A DNA stretch of 43,724 nt from Enterococcus sp. DIV0212c (GCF_017377505.1 NZ_JAFREN010000013.1:1-43724), one strand, 5' to 3'; shown: positions 25,079-33,061, numbered from the stretch's first letter. Numbers and translations are program-made. Notes: generated by a model not told the origin, from the sequence alone.

Positions 25079-25107
25079 CTGAATGAGCTTCATTCAGCTT
25101 ATAAAGT
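25079..25107 (-). other. Intercistronic hairpin between xpaC and telA
   Basis: AAGCTGAATG and CATTCAGCTT form a ten-base perfect stem with a five-base loop, followed by only four T on the minus strand. It may lower or stabilise telA relative to xpaC. Confidence 0.5.
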
Positions 25108-25110
25108 TAA

Positions 25111-25779
25111 CTAACTGTTAAAATTATCTTTATTTTCATTATCTCTTTTTAAGCTATTTTTAGCAACAGAAATCTCAATATCTAGGTCTTCTAAATCGTC
25201 AGAGACAAATTGTTCATAATCTTTTTTAATCAATTTAGAAACTTGATCGATGATTTGAGAACTTTCCTCTAATTTTTCATAAGTCTGCTTGTTTTTGATT
25301 TCATGGTCATCAATTTCTAAGTATTTAGTCGTTAAGTCAACTAAATTAGGCAAGTGCGTATAAAGAAAATGGCTGGCTAAGTGTAACTTTTTAGGCTCTT
25401 TGACCAATTCTTTAAAGAGTGCTTTTGATACTCGTAATGTATCATTACGCAAATCAATGGCTCGTAACTTAGTAGAAGCATTCATGTTTTCTTGTAACTG
25501 AACAATTTGTTTTTTGGTAATGTTCATCGTATCACGGAAAAAGTCGATTTCCTGATCGGTCATACCAAGTTTTGCATAATGTTCTTCTTTATTCTTTGTC
25601 AGATTAGGCAATTGATCCTCTTTTTTCCCAGATTTTTTCTTTGATCCAGTAAAAAGCAGTACCATAAGAATCACAAGAACCACGACAATCGCTGGTAAAT
25701 GTACACCAGTAATAAAACGTAGAACGAAACCAGCTAAAAATAAATAAGCAATTATTTGGATAAGTTTTCCTTTTCTCAT
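25111..25779 (-). CDS. xpaC: XpaC family protein (5-bromo-4-chloroindolyl phosphate hydrolysis)
   Basis: A 222-residue protein with two adjacent N-terminal membrane helices (residues 6-45) and a cytoplasmic helical domain (GMTDQEIDFFRDTMNITKKQ, then HLASHFLYTHLPNLVDLTTKY). This is the XpaC family (PF10112), named after a Bacillus phenotype; no hydrolase active site is evident and the true role is unknown. The start at 25779 has GGAGGG eight bases upstream; the frame extends five codons to a TTG inside that site. It is the promoter-proximal gene of the xpaC-telA pair, which suggests a membrane partner for TelA. Confidence 0.87.
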   Translation of the reverse strand: MRKGKLIQIIAYLFLAGFVLRFITGVHLPAIVVVLVILMVLLFTGSKKKSGKKEDQLPNLTKNKEEHYAKLGMTDQEIDFFRDTMNITKKQIVQLQENMNASTKLRAIDLRNDTLRVSKALFKELVKEPKKLHLASHFLYTHLPNLVDLTTKYLEIDDHEIKNKQTYEKLEESSQIIDQVSKLIKKDYEQFVSDDLEDLDIEISVAKNSLKRDNENKDNFNS

Positions 25780-25847
25780 TTTAATTCCCTCCAATCATTT
25801 ATTCCCTCGAAAGTTATTATCCTCCGCTACATAAGCTATTTTAGCAC

Positions 25848-25876
25848 ATTCTAGTCTATAAATAATATCAGTCCAA
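25848..25876 (-). promoter_or_regulatory. Promoter of xpaC-telA
   Basis: Minus-strand TTGGAC (25871-25876), a 17-base spacer and TAGAAT (25848-25853), about 70 bases before the xpaC start. Confidence 0.55.
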
Positions 25877-26014
25877 AGGTTGATTTTAATATTTAGAGAA
25901 AATGTAAGAAATGACAAGAGAAAATAGCGATTTTTACTACTTTAGATGTAGACCAAACGAAATTGTTCATAAAAAAGTCAAAAATAAATATGAGAAAAAT
26001 ATAGAAACGTAAGG

Positions 26015-26020
26015 TATAAT
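26015..26020 (+). promoter_or_regulatory. Promoter -10 of the lipoprotein gene
   Basis: A perfect TATAAT 35 bases before the start codon; the -35 region is poor (GAGAAA at a 17-base spacing). Confidence 0.4.
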
Positions 26021-26054
26021 GGAAGATAATGATCAGGATAAAAGGAGAAACATT

Positions 26055-26744
26055 GTGAAAAAATTTAAAATCATTGCTATATTGTTGATAGGGTTAGTAA
26101 TCACAGGCTGTTCTGGACGTAAAGTTGTGGAAGAAGATGACGACGACGTTTATATAGAAGAAACTAGTTCTAGTGTGGAAGAATCAAGTTCTTATGGTGA
26201 CGATGAAGTGTTTTATGAACCAAGAGACAAGTTTGCCACAAGTGATACAATTGATGAGAACAAAGCTGCCACTGAAGAAACCAAAGAGTCAACCAATGAT
26301 TCAAAAGGCAAGATAGAAGTAATCAAAACTAAAAACGGTAACTTTAAATTAGAACTAACAGATGGCTGGCAATCAATTGCAACTAAAGAATTAAGTGACA
26401 ATGCTGATGTTAGCTTGAAAAATGAGACAAACGAAGAATACTACATAGTTTTAAGTGAAGCCAAAAAAGATTTTGAGAGTTTCGCTGCGTTTAAGAGTTC
26501 TGTTGATTTATCTGATTTAGGCGATAGAACGAATGAAAAGAAAGAAACGATCAAATACAATGAACTAAACGGTGAACGTCGTACATTTACAGCAAGTAAA
26601 GACGGTGTGGAGGTATACTATATCTATGATTTAGTGGAAAGCAAAGATCATTATTTACAATGCATCAGCTGGACATTAAATAGCAAAAAAGACAGTAATG
26701 AAGCTGATTTGATCAAAGTTATGAGCTCTCTGGCCGAACTGTAA
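26055..26744 (+). CDS. Predicted lipoprotein of unknown function
   Basis: A 229-residue exported lipoprotein. The signal peptide KKFKIIAILLIGLVITGC has a lipobox I-T-G-C19, so it should be diacylated and anchored on the outer face of the membrane. A low-complexity Asp/Glu/Ser/Thr-rich linker (residues 23-95, including EEDDDDVYIEETSSSVEESS) leads to a compact alpha/beta domain, residues 100-229 (FKLELTDGWQSIATKELSDN to LIKVMSSLAEL). That domain resembles PsbP-like or DUF-type domains of other Firmicute lipoproteins, but I cannot name it. GTG 26055 has AAGGAG seven bases upstream. It is monocistronic, with its own terminator. Confidence 0.82.
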   Translation: MKKFKIIAILLIGLVITGCSGRKVVEEDDDDVYIEETSSSVEESSSYGDDEVFYEPRDKFATSDTIDENKAATEETKESTNDSKGKIEVIKTKNGNFKLELTDGWQSIATKELSDNADVSLKNETNEEYYIVLSEAKKDFESFAAFKSSVDLSDLGDRTNEKKETIKYNELNGERRTFTASKDGVEVYYIYDLVESKDHYLQCISWTLNSKKDSNEADLIKVMSSLAEL

Positions 26745-26787
26745 GAATAATAAGCAATAAAAGGTCAAGATAAATTTGTTTAGGTAT

Positions 26788-26836
26788 AGAGAGAAGTGGG
26801 ACTAGTTATCTAGTTTGGCTCCTCTCTTTTTCTATT
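26788..26836 (+). terminator. Terminator of the lipoprotein gene
   Basis: AGAGAG...GACTAG and CTAGTT...CTCTCT form an interrupted stem with a T-rich tail. The rest of 26745-27050 holds only the next promoter. Confidence 0.7.
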
Positions 26837-26974
26837 TTTTTTAATGGAGACTATGCCAATTTTAATTTACTGGTATAATTAGATAAGATATGGATTTTTA
26901 ATTCGATTGCTTGATGAATGGTTAATAAATAAACGTACTAACCATAAAAATTCCTATTTAAAGTAAACAAAAGA

Positions 26975-27003
26975 TTCACAAAAAGAACGATAAGTGATAA
27001 AAT
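26975..27003 (+). promoter_or_regulatory. Promoter of the nudF cluster
   Basis: TTCACA (26975-26980), a 17-base spacer ending TGA, and TAAAAT (26998-27003): an extended -10 promoter about 45 bases before the start. Confidence 0.55.
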
Positions 27004-27050
27004 TTCAAAATTAAGGTATTATATCCATAGAAAGATTGGTGAACTGCATG

Positions 27051-27629
27051 ATGAACTTTGAAGAGTTTGAGGAAAAGACGATTTCCAGAAAAGAGATATT
27101 TAAAGGACAGATTATTGACGTTGTCGTAGATGAAGTACGCCTGCCAAACGGCGAGATAGGTACACGTGAATTAGTGTTCCATCCAGGAGCAGTTGCGGTG
27201 ATCCCGATTACAGCTGATAATAAAATGATTATGGTCAAACAATTTAGAAAACCAATGGAAAAAGTTCTTTTAGAAATCCCAGCTGGAAAAATCGATCCTG
27301 GCGAGCATGATCATCCAAAAGAAACAGCAGAAAGAGAATTAGAAGAAGAAACGGGCTACAAGGCCAATCAATTGACCTTTGTGACTTCTATGTATGTTTC
27401 TCCTGGTTTTGCTGACGAACTCCTTCATATTTATTATGCTGAAGATTTAGAAAAAGTTCCTAATCCCCGTCCGCAAGATGATGACGAAGTTTTAGAATTA
27501 TATACATTAACATTAGACGAAGCAAAAGCAGAAATTGCCAGTGGACTGATTTGTGATGCAAAAACGATCTTTGCCGTGCAATACTGGGAACTGCAGCAAC
27601 TAAAAAAGCTGCTGAAGGAGGATAACTAA
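27051..27629 (+). CDS. nudF: ADP-ribose pyrophosphatase (NUDIX)
   Basis: A 192-residue NUDIX hydrolase that cleaves ADP-ribose to AMP and ribose-5-phosphate. The NUDIX box is AGKIDPGEHDHPKETAEREL followed by EEETGYK, with the two-residue-longer spacing seen in many Firmicute ADP-ribose pyrophosphatases. The N-terminal strands VVDEVRLPNGEIGTRELVFHPGAVAVIPI form the family's swapped dimer arm. Two ATGs (27048 and 27051) are in tandem behind a weak GGTGA; either may be used. The stop codon overlaps the next start by one base (TAATG). It is the first gene of a four-gene cluster ending in pncA. Confidence 0.9.
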   Translation: MNFEEFEEKTISRKEIFKGQIIDVVVDEVRLPNGEIGTRELVFHPGAVAVIPITADNKMIMVKQFRKPMEKVLLEIPAGKIDPGEHDHPKETAERELEEETGYKANQLTFVTSMYVSPGFADELLHIYYAEDLEKVPNPRPQDDDEVLELYTLTLDEAKAEIASGLICDAKTIFAVQYWELQQLKKLLKEDN

Positions 27630-27925
27630 TGAGTAAAGGTCCGCTGGTTACTCGGACAGAATTACGGAGACGAAAAGAAGAAGCTGACAAGGAAGCACAA
27701 AAACTATTTGAGCAAGAACAAAAAGAAGCTGATAAAGAGTACCGTAAAAAAGAAAAAGAGATAGCTAATTTTTATCGAAAAGAACATAAAAAGCAAAAAG
27801 AAATTACTAAATCACGTTCAAATGAGCAAACAAAAATTCGTGAACGCAGCAATACGCTAACGAAAGCGATTATTGTTGTGGCAATTTTGTTGGCTATTGT
27901 TATATTTATAGTATTGAATTTATAG
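27629..27925 (+). CDS. macP: Small basic membrane protein, probable MacP homologue
   Basis: A 98-residue protein with a strongly charged Lys/Glu-rich cytoplasmic part (coiled coil, residues 10-70, with ELRRRKEEADKEAQKLFEQE) and one C-terminal membrane helix (residues 76-97, TKAIIVVAILLAIVIFIVLN). The start MSKGPLVTRTEL resembles the MGKPLLTDEM start that I recall for pneumococcal MacP, the membrane cofactor of the class A penicillin-binding protein PBP2a. The order nudix-macP-mtnN also recalls the pneumococcal locus. MacP is regulated by StkP phosphorylation there. The start overlaps the nudF stop, with GGAGG upstream. The identification rests on topology, start motif and context, so it is moderate. 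Confidence 0.55.
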   Translation: MSKGPLVTRTELRRRKEEADKEAQKLFEQEQKEADKEYRKKEKEIANFYRKEHKKQKEITKSRSNEQTKIRERSNTLTKAIIVVAILLAIVIFIVLNL

Positions 27926-27941
27926 AGAAGAGGAAATCACG

Positions 27942-28634
27942 ATGAAAATTGGAATTATCGGAGCAATGGATCAAGAAGTAAAAATCTTAAAAGAAGCTTT
28001 ATCTGATACTCGATCTTGGGAAAGAGCAGGAGCAGTATTCGTGTCAGGTTCTTTGGGACGTCATGAAGTAATTGTAGTCCGCTCTGGGATAGGTAAAGTA
28101 TTATCTGCGGTTACAACTACTTTGTTGATTCACCAATATGGTGTAAATATGGTAATCAACACAGGCTCAGCAGGTGGTATTGGTCAAGGACTATCCGTTG
28201 GCGATTTAGTGATAGCTGATAAACTAGCTTATTTTGATGTAGATGTTACTGGATTTGGCTATCAACCAGGACAATTACCAGGAATGCCGTTGTATTATGA
28301 ATCAAGTGATTATTTAAAACTTGAAATGAAAAAAGCCGCTGAGAAAACAGGAATGTCCATTCATCACGGTTTGATTGTAACAGGCGATTCTTTTGTTAAT
28401 GATCAGAAAAAAGTGAAAGAAATCATGGCTGAATTTCCAGAAGCATTGGCTTGTGAAATGGAAGGTGCGGCAATTGCTCAAGCAGCGGCACAATTCAATA
28501 TTCCATTTTTAGTAGTCAGAGCAATCAGTGATACAGCGGATCATGAAGCTTCTCAAACTTTTGATGAATTTATTGAAGAAGCAGGAGAAAAATCTGCACA
28601 AATGGTGATTAATTTTGTGGAGCATCTGGTTTAA
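27942..28634 (+). CDS. mtnN: 5'-methylthioadenosine/S-adenosylhomocysteine nucleosidase
   Basis: Removes adenine from methylthioadenosine and S-adenosylhomocysteine in the activated methyl cycle, supplying the substrate for LuxS. The 230-residue length is normal. Active-site features are E12 in IGAMDQEVKIL, the GTGSAGG-like NTGSAGGIGQGLSVGD, the substrate glutamate in ACEMEGAAIAQ and the catalytic aspartate in RAISDTAD. AGAGGAAA precedes the ATG. It lies 16 bases after the macP-like gene and 30 before pncA in the same apparent operon. Also called pfs. Confidence 0.96.
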   Translation: MKIGIIGAMDQEVKILKEALSDTRSWERAGAVFVSGSLGRHEVIVVRSGIGKVLSAVTTTLLIHQYGVNMVINTGSAGGIGQGLSVGDLVIADKLAYFDVDVTGFGYQPGQLPGMPLYYESSDYLKLEMKKAAEKTGMSIHHGLIVTGDSFVNDQKKVKEIMAEFPEALACEMEGAAIAQAAAQFNIPFLVVRAISDTADHEASQTFDEFIEEAGEKSAQMVINFVEHLV

Positions 28635-28664
28635 CCTGTCGTACTTTTAAATGGAGGTCTTAGA

Positions 28665-29213
28665 ATGAAAGCGTTGATTTCGATCGATTACACGAATGAT
28701 TTTGTGGCAACTGAGGGTACTTTAACTACAGGTGATGCTGGGCAGGCGATTGAGAAAACTTTGGTTGAGGTAACTAAATCGTTCACTGAAAATCAAGATT
28801 TTGTGGTTTATGCTATTGACCGCCATGATCAAAATGACCCTTATCATCCGGAGAATAGCTTATTTCCACCGCATAATATTGCTGGTACGACTGGGCGAAA
28901 TCTCTACGGGGAACTTGCAGAGGTTTATGAAGAAAGTCGTGAGCAAGTAACTGTTTATTGGATCGATAAGCGTCATTATTCAGCTTTTAGTGGGACGGAT
29001 TTAGATATTCGCCTTCGTGAAAGAGGAATCACAGAGGTCCATTTAGTGGGTGTTTGTACGGATATTTGTGTGTTGCATACAGCGGTTGACGCTTATAATT
29101 TAGGCTATAAAATTGTCATTCATAAAAATGCGGTCGCAAGCTTTGATCCAGTGGGACATGAATGGGCATTGAACCATTTCAAGCAAACCTTAGGGGCCGA
29201 GATAATTGAATGA
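28665..29213 (+). CDS. pncA: Nicotinamidase (isochorismatase fold)
   Basis: Hydrolyses nicotinamide to nicotinate for NAD salvage. The 182-residue protein has the catalytic triad D8 (SIDYTNDF), K102 (WIDKRHYSAF) and C135 (GVCTDICVLHT). Metal-site residues D52 and H54 lie in AIDRHDQNDPYHPENSLFPP, and H70 is in PPHNIAGT. The sequence is of the short streptococcal/enterococcal nicotinamidase type. GGAGG precedes the ATG. It ends the nudF-macP-mtnN-pncA unit and is followed by a strong terminator. ADP-ribose hydrolysis by NudF and nicotinamide salvage by PncA are connected through NAD turnover. Confidence 0.92.
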   Translation: MKALISIDYTNDFVATEGTLTTGDAGQAIEKTLVEVTKSFTENQDFVVYAIDRHDQNDPYHPENSLFPPHNIAGTTGRNLYGELAEVYEESREQVTVYWIDKRHYSAFSGTDLDIRLRERGITEVHLVGVCTDICVLHTAVDAYNLGYKIVIHKNAVASFDPVGHEWALNHFKQTLGAEIIE

Positions 29214-29270
29214 TTGAGAGAGGATGGGACAGAAGAGGTTACTTCTGTTTCCACTGTTTATTCGTAGTTA

Positions 29271-29318
29271 GTGTGTGAAACAAAAGTGTTTTTTACTTTT
29301 GTCCCACACACTTTTTTT
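29271..29318 (+). terminator. Terminator of the nudF-pncA cluster
   Basis: GTGTGTG..ACAAAAGT pairs with ACTTTTGT..CACACAC, followed by seven T. A second small stem, ACAGAAG / CTTCTGT (29230-29248), precedes it. Confidence 0.88.
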
Positions 29319-29349
29319 GTGATAAAAAATGTCAAAAAAGTCACTATTT

Positions 29350-29379
29350 TTGTATTAAATAGAGGATCAAGATTATAAT
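29350..29379 (+). promoter_or_regulatory. Promoter of the LtrA gene
   Basis: TTGTAT (29350-29355), an 18-base spacer and TATAAT (29374-29379), 45 bases before the start codon. Confidence 0.55.
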
Positions 29380-29423
29380 AAAATAGAACCATACTAACGA
29401 TTAATCAGAATGGAAGTGATCGA

Positions 29424-30524
29424 ATGCAGGTACTAAAAAAAGAGGTTTCCGAGTTCGAACTGTTTTACGATTTGATTTTTGCTTATGCGATTAGCCGTAT
29501 TGCCTCAATCTTGTTTGTTGGTGCAGATCAAATGTTATCTTTTAAAAGCCTTGGCGAATTTTTGATGTTGACGTTAGTTTTCTGGACGATTTGGACGTAT
29601 CAAACCGTTTTTGCAAATCGCTTTTCTATTAAAAACAAGATAAGTGCATTATTTTTATTTTTTGATATGTTTTGGGTGATTGTATTGGCTCAAGCGATCA
29701 ATGTTGATTTTGAGAAGACACATTTTACTTTTGCAGGAGCAACCTCTATTTTGTTTTTCAGTATTGCGATTCAGTATTACTTGAAGATGAGGAGCACGGA
29801 GGATTCTGTTGTTAAAAAGTTATGTTATCAATTAACAATCGTTTTATGTGCAAGCGGGGTGATCGGTTTTATTACGATTTTACCATGGGGAGCTTATTCC
29901 GTTCGTTTCGGGGTGTATGCGGTTTCTATTTTTATTACAGCATTTTTCCCGATTGTCATGAAAAAATCTTTGGAAGATTTTCCTACAAATTTTGGGCATT
30001 TAACGGAACGATACAGTTTGTTTACGCTATTATTATTTGGGGAAGCAGTGATTGCAGTTGCGAATACGATTATTTTTAACGAAATAAGTATTGGCAGTGT
30101 TCTGTTTTTTCTGTTGGTTGTTGTGATGTTTTTATTTTACAATGCAGTATATAAATCAGGCATCGATCGGCAAAAGGAAACTGCGGGTTTGGTTTTGATT
30201 CACTCGCATTATTTTATCTTTGCGGGACTGGGATTGTCGCTTGTGCTGTATGAAAATTATGTAGATGCTGATATAAAGCCATTGTTCTTCATTCTATGTT
30301 TAGCGGTTAGTTTAATTTGTTTCTTAGGTGGAACGATTGCTAATATGATCATTTATACAAAAAAAGAACACAATTATCTTCCTTTTATTAGTAAAACTGT
30401 GATTTATTTTGCAGCATGGATAGTGCTAAGTTTACTAATACAAGATTTTATGGTACCATTTTTATTTGTTAATATTGTATTTTTGTTATTTTTACTGTAT
30501 AAGGTTAAACAGGAACTTAAATAA
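29424..30524 (+). CDS. Low temperature requirement protein A (LtrA) family membrane protein
   Basis: A 366-residue integral membrane protein with about eleven helices. The opening VSEFELFYDLIFAYAISRIA is the LtrA family signature (PF06772, typically E-L-F-Y/F-D-L-x-F-V/A), and a second conserved block reads HLTERYSLFTLLLFGEAVI. LtrA was named for a Listeria cold-growth mutant; the molecular function is unknown. GGAAGTG precedes the ATG. The gene has its own promoter and terminator. Confidence 0.87.
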   Translation: MQVLKKEVSEFELFYDLIFAYAISRIASILFVGADQMLSFKSLGEFLMLTLVFWTIWTYQTVFANRFSIKNKISALFLFFDMFWVIVLAQAINVDFEKTHFTFAGATSILFFSIAIQYYLKMRSTEDSVVKKLCYQLTIVLCASGVIGFITILPWGAYSVRFGVYAVSIFITAFFPIVMKKSLEDFPTNFGHLTERYSLFTLLLFGEAVIAVANTIIFNEISIGSVLFFLLVVVMFLFYNAVYKSGIDRQKETAGLVLIHSHYFIFAGLGLSLVLYENYVDADIKPLFFILCLAVSLICFLGGTIANMIIYTKKEHNYLPFISKTVIYFAAWIVLSLLIQDFMVPFLFVNIVFLLFLLYKVKQELK

Positions 30525-30533
30525 GGAATATAT

Positions 30534-30567
30534 AATCCTCAGTTGAAATAATGACTGAGGATTTTTT
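30534..30567. terminator. Terminator between the LtrA gene and the convergent GNAT gene
   Basis: AATCCTCAGT pairs with ACTGAGGATT, followed by TTTTTATA. It overlaps the stop codon of the minus-strand GNAT gene by two bases. Confidence 0.85.
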
Positions 30568-31039
30568 ATACTCTTTTCTCCATACGTAAATAGCCATTTT
30601 CATCTTCCGTCCGCTCATTATTCTTTGCTTGATAACCTAGACGTAAATAAAATTTTTCTGCTGTTCTAGAAGCAGGAATCTCGATTCGATTTGCTCGGAG
30701 ATAAAAAGCATCACGTTCAATGTGTTTCATGATAGCCGAACCAATTCCTTGTCCATGAAATTCTGGTTGCACAAATAAACTCAAAATGATGCTCTCTGTT
30801 TGACTGTCCCAAAATGGGCAAATGGTTCCTGTACCGATTATCTTACCAGCTGATTCCGCTACATAGGTGTGAGCGTAAGCTGCTTGTTCAATAATTTTTT
30901 CAGGAGTGTATTCTGCAGCCAACTTTTCCATTTGTTCGATTGGATAATCTTTGCTGTTTATTTCTAAAAAATTTCTTTTTAGAAGTAGGGCGATTTGTTG
31001 GGCATCAGTAATGTGAAATAATCGAATCTTTAGGTCCAT
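30566..31039 (-). CDS. GNAT family N-acetyltransferase
   Basis: A 157-residue acetyltransferase. The N-terminal KIRLFHITDAQQIALLLKRN is the first strand and helix. The acetyl-CoA loop is EFHGQGIGSAIMKHIE (motif Q/R-x-x-G-x-G/A), preceded by ILSLFVQPEF. The C-terminal TAEKFYLRLGYQAKNN is the typical last alpha/beta unit. The acceptor is unknown. The start has GGAG seven bases upstream. Its start overlaps the end of the upstream GIY-YIG gene by ten bases, so it is cotranscribed and probably translationally coupled. Confidence 0.87.
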   Translation of the reverse strand: MDLKIRLFHITDAQQIALLLKRNFLEINSKDYPIEQMEKLAAEYTPEKIIEQAAYAHTYVAESAGKIIGTGTICPFWDSQTESIILSLFVQPEFHGQGIGSAIMKHIERDAFYLRANRIEIPASRTAEKFYLRLGYQAKNNERTEDENGYLRMEKRV

Positions 31040-31305
31040 TCAGTTGCTCCTTTCTCTTTTAAATAAGCAATTTTATGTTTTCTCGTTAATTTTTTAAATG
31101 CATATTCTGCTTTAGTAGCGTCGCTGCGGCTATTGAATTTTTCAATATGAATCATTTTCGCTGGCAGTCGTGAGGGCAGTCGTGTATATTTTGCTCCGGT
31201 ACCGCTGTTATGCTCTTTTAAACGGCGTTCAGGATCTGTTGTATAACCGCCATAAAATGTATCATCTTTACAATGAAGTACATAAAAATAGTGATCAGTC
31301 TCCAT
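31030..31305 (-). CDS. GIY-YIG nuclease superfamily protein, YazA/UPF0213 type
   Basis: A 91-residue single-domain GIY-YIG protein. The signature is spread over YFYVLHCKDDTFYGGYTTDP (Y-V-L then Y-G-G-Y), with the conserved arginine in PERRLKEHNSGTGAKYTR and a glutamate in KAEYAFKKLTR. Standalone proteins of this length (B. subtilis YazA, E. coli YhbQ) are presumed nucleases. It overlaps both neighbours by about ten bases. Its position after a TrmN6-like methyltransferase gene is the same as in Bacillus (yabB-yazA), which supports the assignment. Confidence 0.92.
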   Translation of the reverse strand: METDHYFYVLHCKDDTFYGGYTTDPERRLKEHNSGTGAKYTRLPSRLPAKMIHIEKFNSRSDATKAEYAFKKLTRKHKIAYLKEKGATEWT

Positions 31306-32029
31306 ATAGCATCGCCTTCATTTCTGGTAAGTAGTTATTTTGTTCGTCATATGTGAATAATGGTGGTAAAACGCGAAAACCGTCTTTTTTTCCTTGTTTG
31401 ATTCCTTCGATCAATAAGGTGTTTGCTTCTTTTCCAACTTTAGGATAAACAAAGCGAACTCGCTTAGGAGCAATATTTGCTGATTCCATTGCATGCAGTA
31501 TATCTAAAAAACGATCGGGACGATGAACCATAGCTAAACGTCCATTTGTTTTTAAAAGTTTTGCCGATACCTCGATTACTTCTGTCAGTGTTGTATGAAT
31601 TTCGTGACGGGCGATCGCTAAGTGAGGATTTGGATTTTTTTGACTTGTTGGCAGTTCTTTGAAATAGGGAGGATTACATAAAACTAAATCCACAGAATCT
31701 GGTTTTACAACCGTTGTTGCCTGCTTTAGATCCAATTCAAACATCGTCATTTGTTCTTCTAACTGATTGAGTTGAATACTTCTTTTTCCCATATCTGCTA
31801 GACGTTCTTGCAGTTCGATTTGCATGATTTTAGCGTTCGTTTTACGGCTGGCAAATAAGCCCACCGCTCCGTTTCCAGCACAAAGATCAACGATCGTGCC
31901 ATTTTTAGGAAATGCAGGGAAATTGGCTAGTAAGACAGCATCTATTGAAAAAGAAAATACTTCTTTACTTTGAATGATTTGGATATCATCTGCGAATAAT
32001 TGATCGATTCGTTCGCCTGGTAATAACAT
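31295..32029 (-). CDS. tRNA1(Val) (adenine37-N6)-methyltransferase-like protein
   Basis: A class I SAM-dependent methyltransferase of 244 residues. Motif I is TIVDLCAGNGAVGLFASRKT, and the N6-adenine motif is LVLCNPPYFKELP (N-P-P-Y). The opening ERIDQLFADDIQIIQSKEVF and FSIDAVLLANF is typical of the YabB/TrmN6 family, which modifies A37 of tRNA-Val or an equivalent substrate. The start is uncertain: ATG 32029 is shown, but a TTG at 32035 is closer to the AAAGGA. It is the first gene of a three-gene overlapping operon. Confidence 0.87.
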   Translation of the reverse strand: MLLPGERIDQLFADDIQIIQSKEVFSFSIDAVLLANFPAFPKNGTIVDLCAGNGAVGLFASRKTNAKIMQIELQERLADMGKRSIQLNQLEEQMTMFELDLKQATTVVKPDSVDLVLCNPPYFKELPTSQKNPNPHLAIARHEIHTTLTEVIEVSAKLLKTNGRLAMVHRPDRFLDILHAMESANIAPKRVRFVYPKVGKEANTLLIEGIKQGKKDGFRVLPPLFTYDEQNNYLPEMKAMLYGD

Positions 32030-32334
32030 GTTCAACTCAGTCCTTTGATTTTTTTCAGTTTAAGTTCGTTTAACTAAATAATAATTTTGTCATGCTGATA
32101 AAAGGTGTAGCTTCTATTTTTTCGAAAAACTTGAGGCACTGTGTTCAATGATTTATCTTCGATCCTCAGCAAAATCGCTAGTTTTCTTAAATTATATCGT
32201 AAAGCTCTTTGGTGGAACAGATGATATCCTTATATTATACTACAATTAGGATTAGAAGAAACCTGTGAAAAAGACTTGTCAAAAGCGTCAGTTTTCGGCA
32301 TACTTATAGCTAGTGAAAAGAAAGGAAGAAAAAC
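32030..32334. other. Intergenic region upstream of two divergent units
   Basis: About 300 AT-rich bases between the minus-strand methyltransferase operon and the plus-strand acyltransferase. A plus-strand promoter is at 32276-32304. A minus-strand TATAAT-like element lies near 32233-32240. I see no gene or RNA structure here. Confidence 0.5.
32276..32304 (+). promoter_or_regulatory. Promoter of the PlsC-like gene
   Basis: TTGTCA (32276-32281), a 17-base spacer and CATACT (32299-32304), 30 bases before the start codon. Confidence 0.55.
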
Positions 32335-32955
32335 ATGTTTTTTACATTTATGCGTGGTGTTGTTCGTGTTGTTTTATTTCTTATCAACGGCAATGCTCAC
32401 TATGAAAAGAAAGACCGTATTCCTCAAAATGAAAATTATATTTTAGTTGCACCTCATAGAACTTGGTGGGAGCCACTATATTTAGCAGTTGGTGGATCAC
32501 CGAAAAAGTTTAGTTTTATGGCGAAAAAAGAATTATTTAAAAATCCATTTTTAAGTTTTATTTTAAAGCATGCAAATGCCTTTCCTGTTGATCGGGAAAA
32601 ACCAGGACCTAGTGCTATCAAGACACCTGTGAAAACACTAAAAAATACTGATTTAAGCTTAGTGATGTTTCCCAGCGGTACTCGTCATTCTTCTGAATTG
32701 AAAGGCGGCGTAGCCTTGATCGCAAAAATGGCGAAAGTTAAAATCGTCCCAGCCGTTTACCAAGGACCATTAACGCTGAAAGATTTATTTAAGCGCCGTC
32801 GAGTGACTGTCCGCTTCGGTGAACCAATCGATGTTAGTGACATTGCTAAGATGGATAAAGAAGGTATTGCAGAAGTTGAACGCAGAATGCAAGCGACTTT
32901 TGACAGTTTGGATCAAGAAATCGATCCTAATTTTAAGTATGAAGTGAAAGAATAA
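32335..32955 (+). CDS. plsC: 1-acyl-sn-glycerol-3-phosphate acyltransferase-like protein
   Basis: A 206-residue membrane-associated acyltransferase of the PlsC family, expected to convert lysophosphatidate to phosphatidate. A hydrophobic N-terminus (FFTFMRGVVRVVLFLI) is followed by the acyltransferase blocks. Block I is APHRTWWEPLYLA, an H-x4-E instead of the usual H-x4-D. FPVDREKPGPSAIKTP corresponds to block II. FPSGTRHSSELKGG replaces the usual FPEGTRS, and VKIVPAVYQGPL is block IV. The variants suggest a divergent subfamily, so the acceptor may differ. AAAGGA precedes the ATG. It is monocistronic with a terminator. Confidence 0.85.
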   Translation: MFFTFMRGVVRVVLFLINGNAHYEKKDRIPQNENYILVAPHRTWWEPLYLAVGGSPKKFSFMAKKELFKNPFLSFILKHANAFPVDREKPGPSAIKTPVKTLKNTDLSLVMFPSGTRHSSELKGGVALIAKMAKVKIVPAVYQGPLTLKDLFKRRRVTVRFGEPIDVSDIAKMDKEGIAEVERRMQATFDSLDQEIDPNFKYEVKE

Positions 32956-32967
32956 TAGATTTTTTCT

Positions 32968-33012
32968 AAAGCTTGAGTGTGACTTAAAGAGTCAGATTTC
33001 AAGCTTTTTTTT
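32968..33012 (+). terminator. Terminator of the PlsC-like gene
   Basis: AAAGCTTGA pairs with TTCAAGCTTT, with an inner TGACT / AGTCA stem, followed by eight T. Confidence 0.88.
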
Positions 33013-33061
33013 GGTTTTGGATAATTTCTATACGTTTGAACCATATATTTCTCTGTAAATT

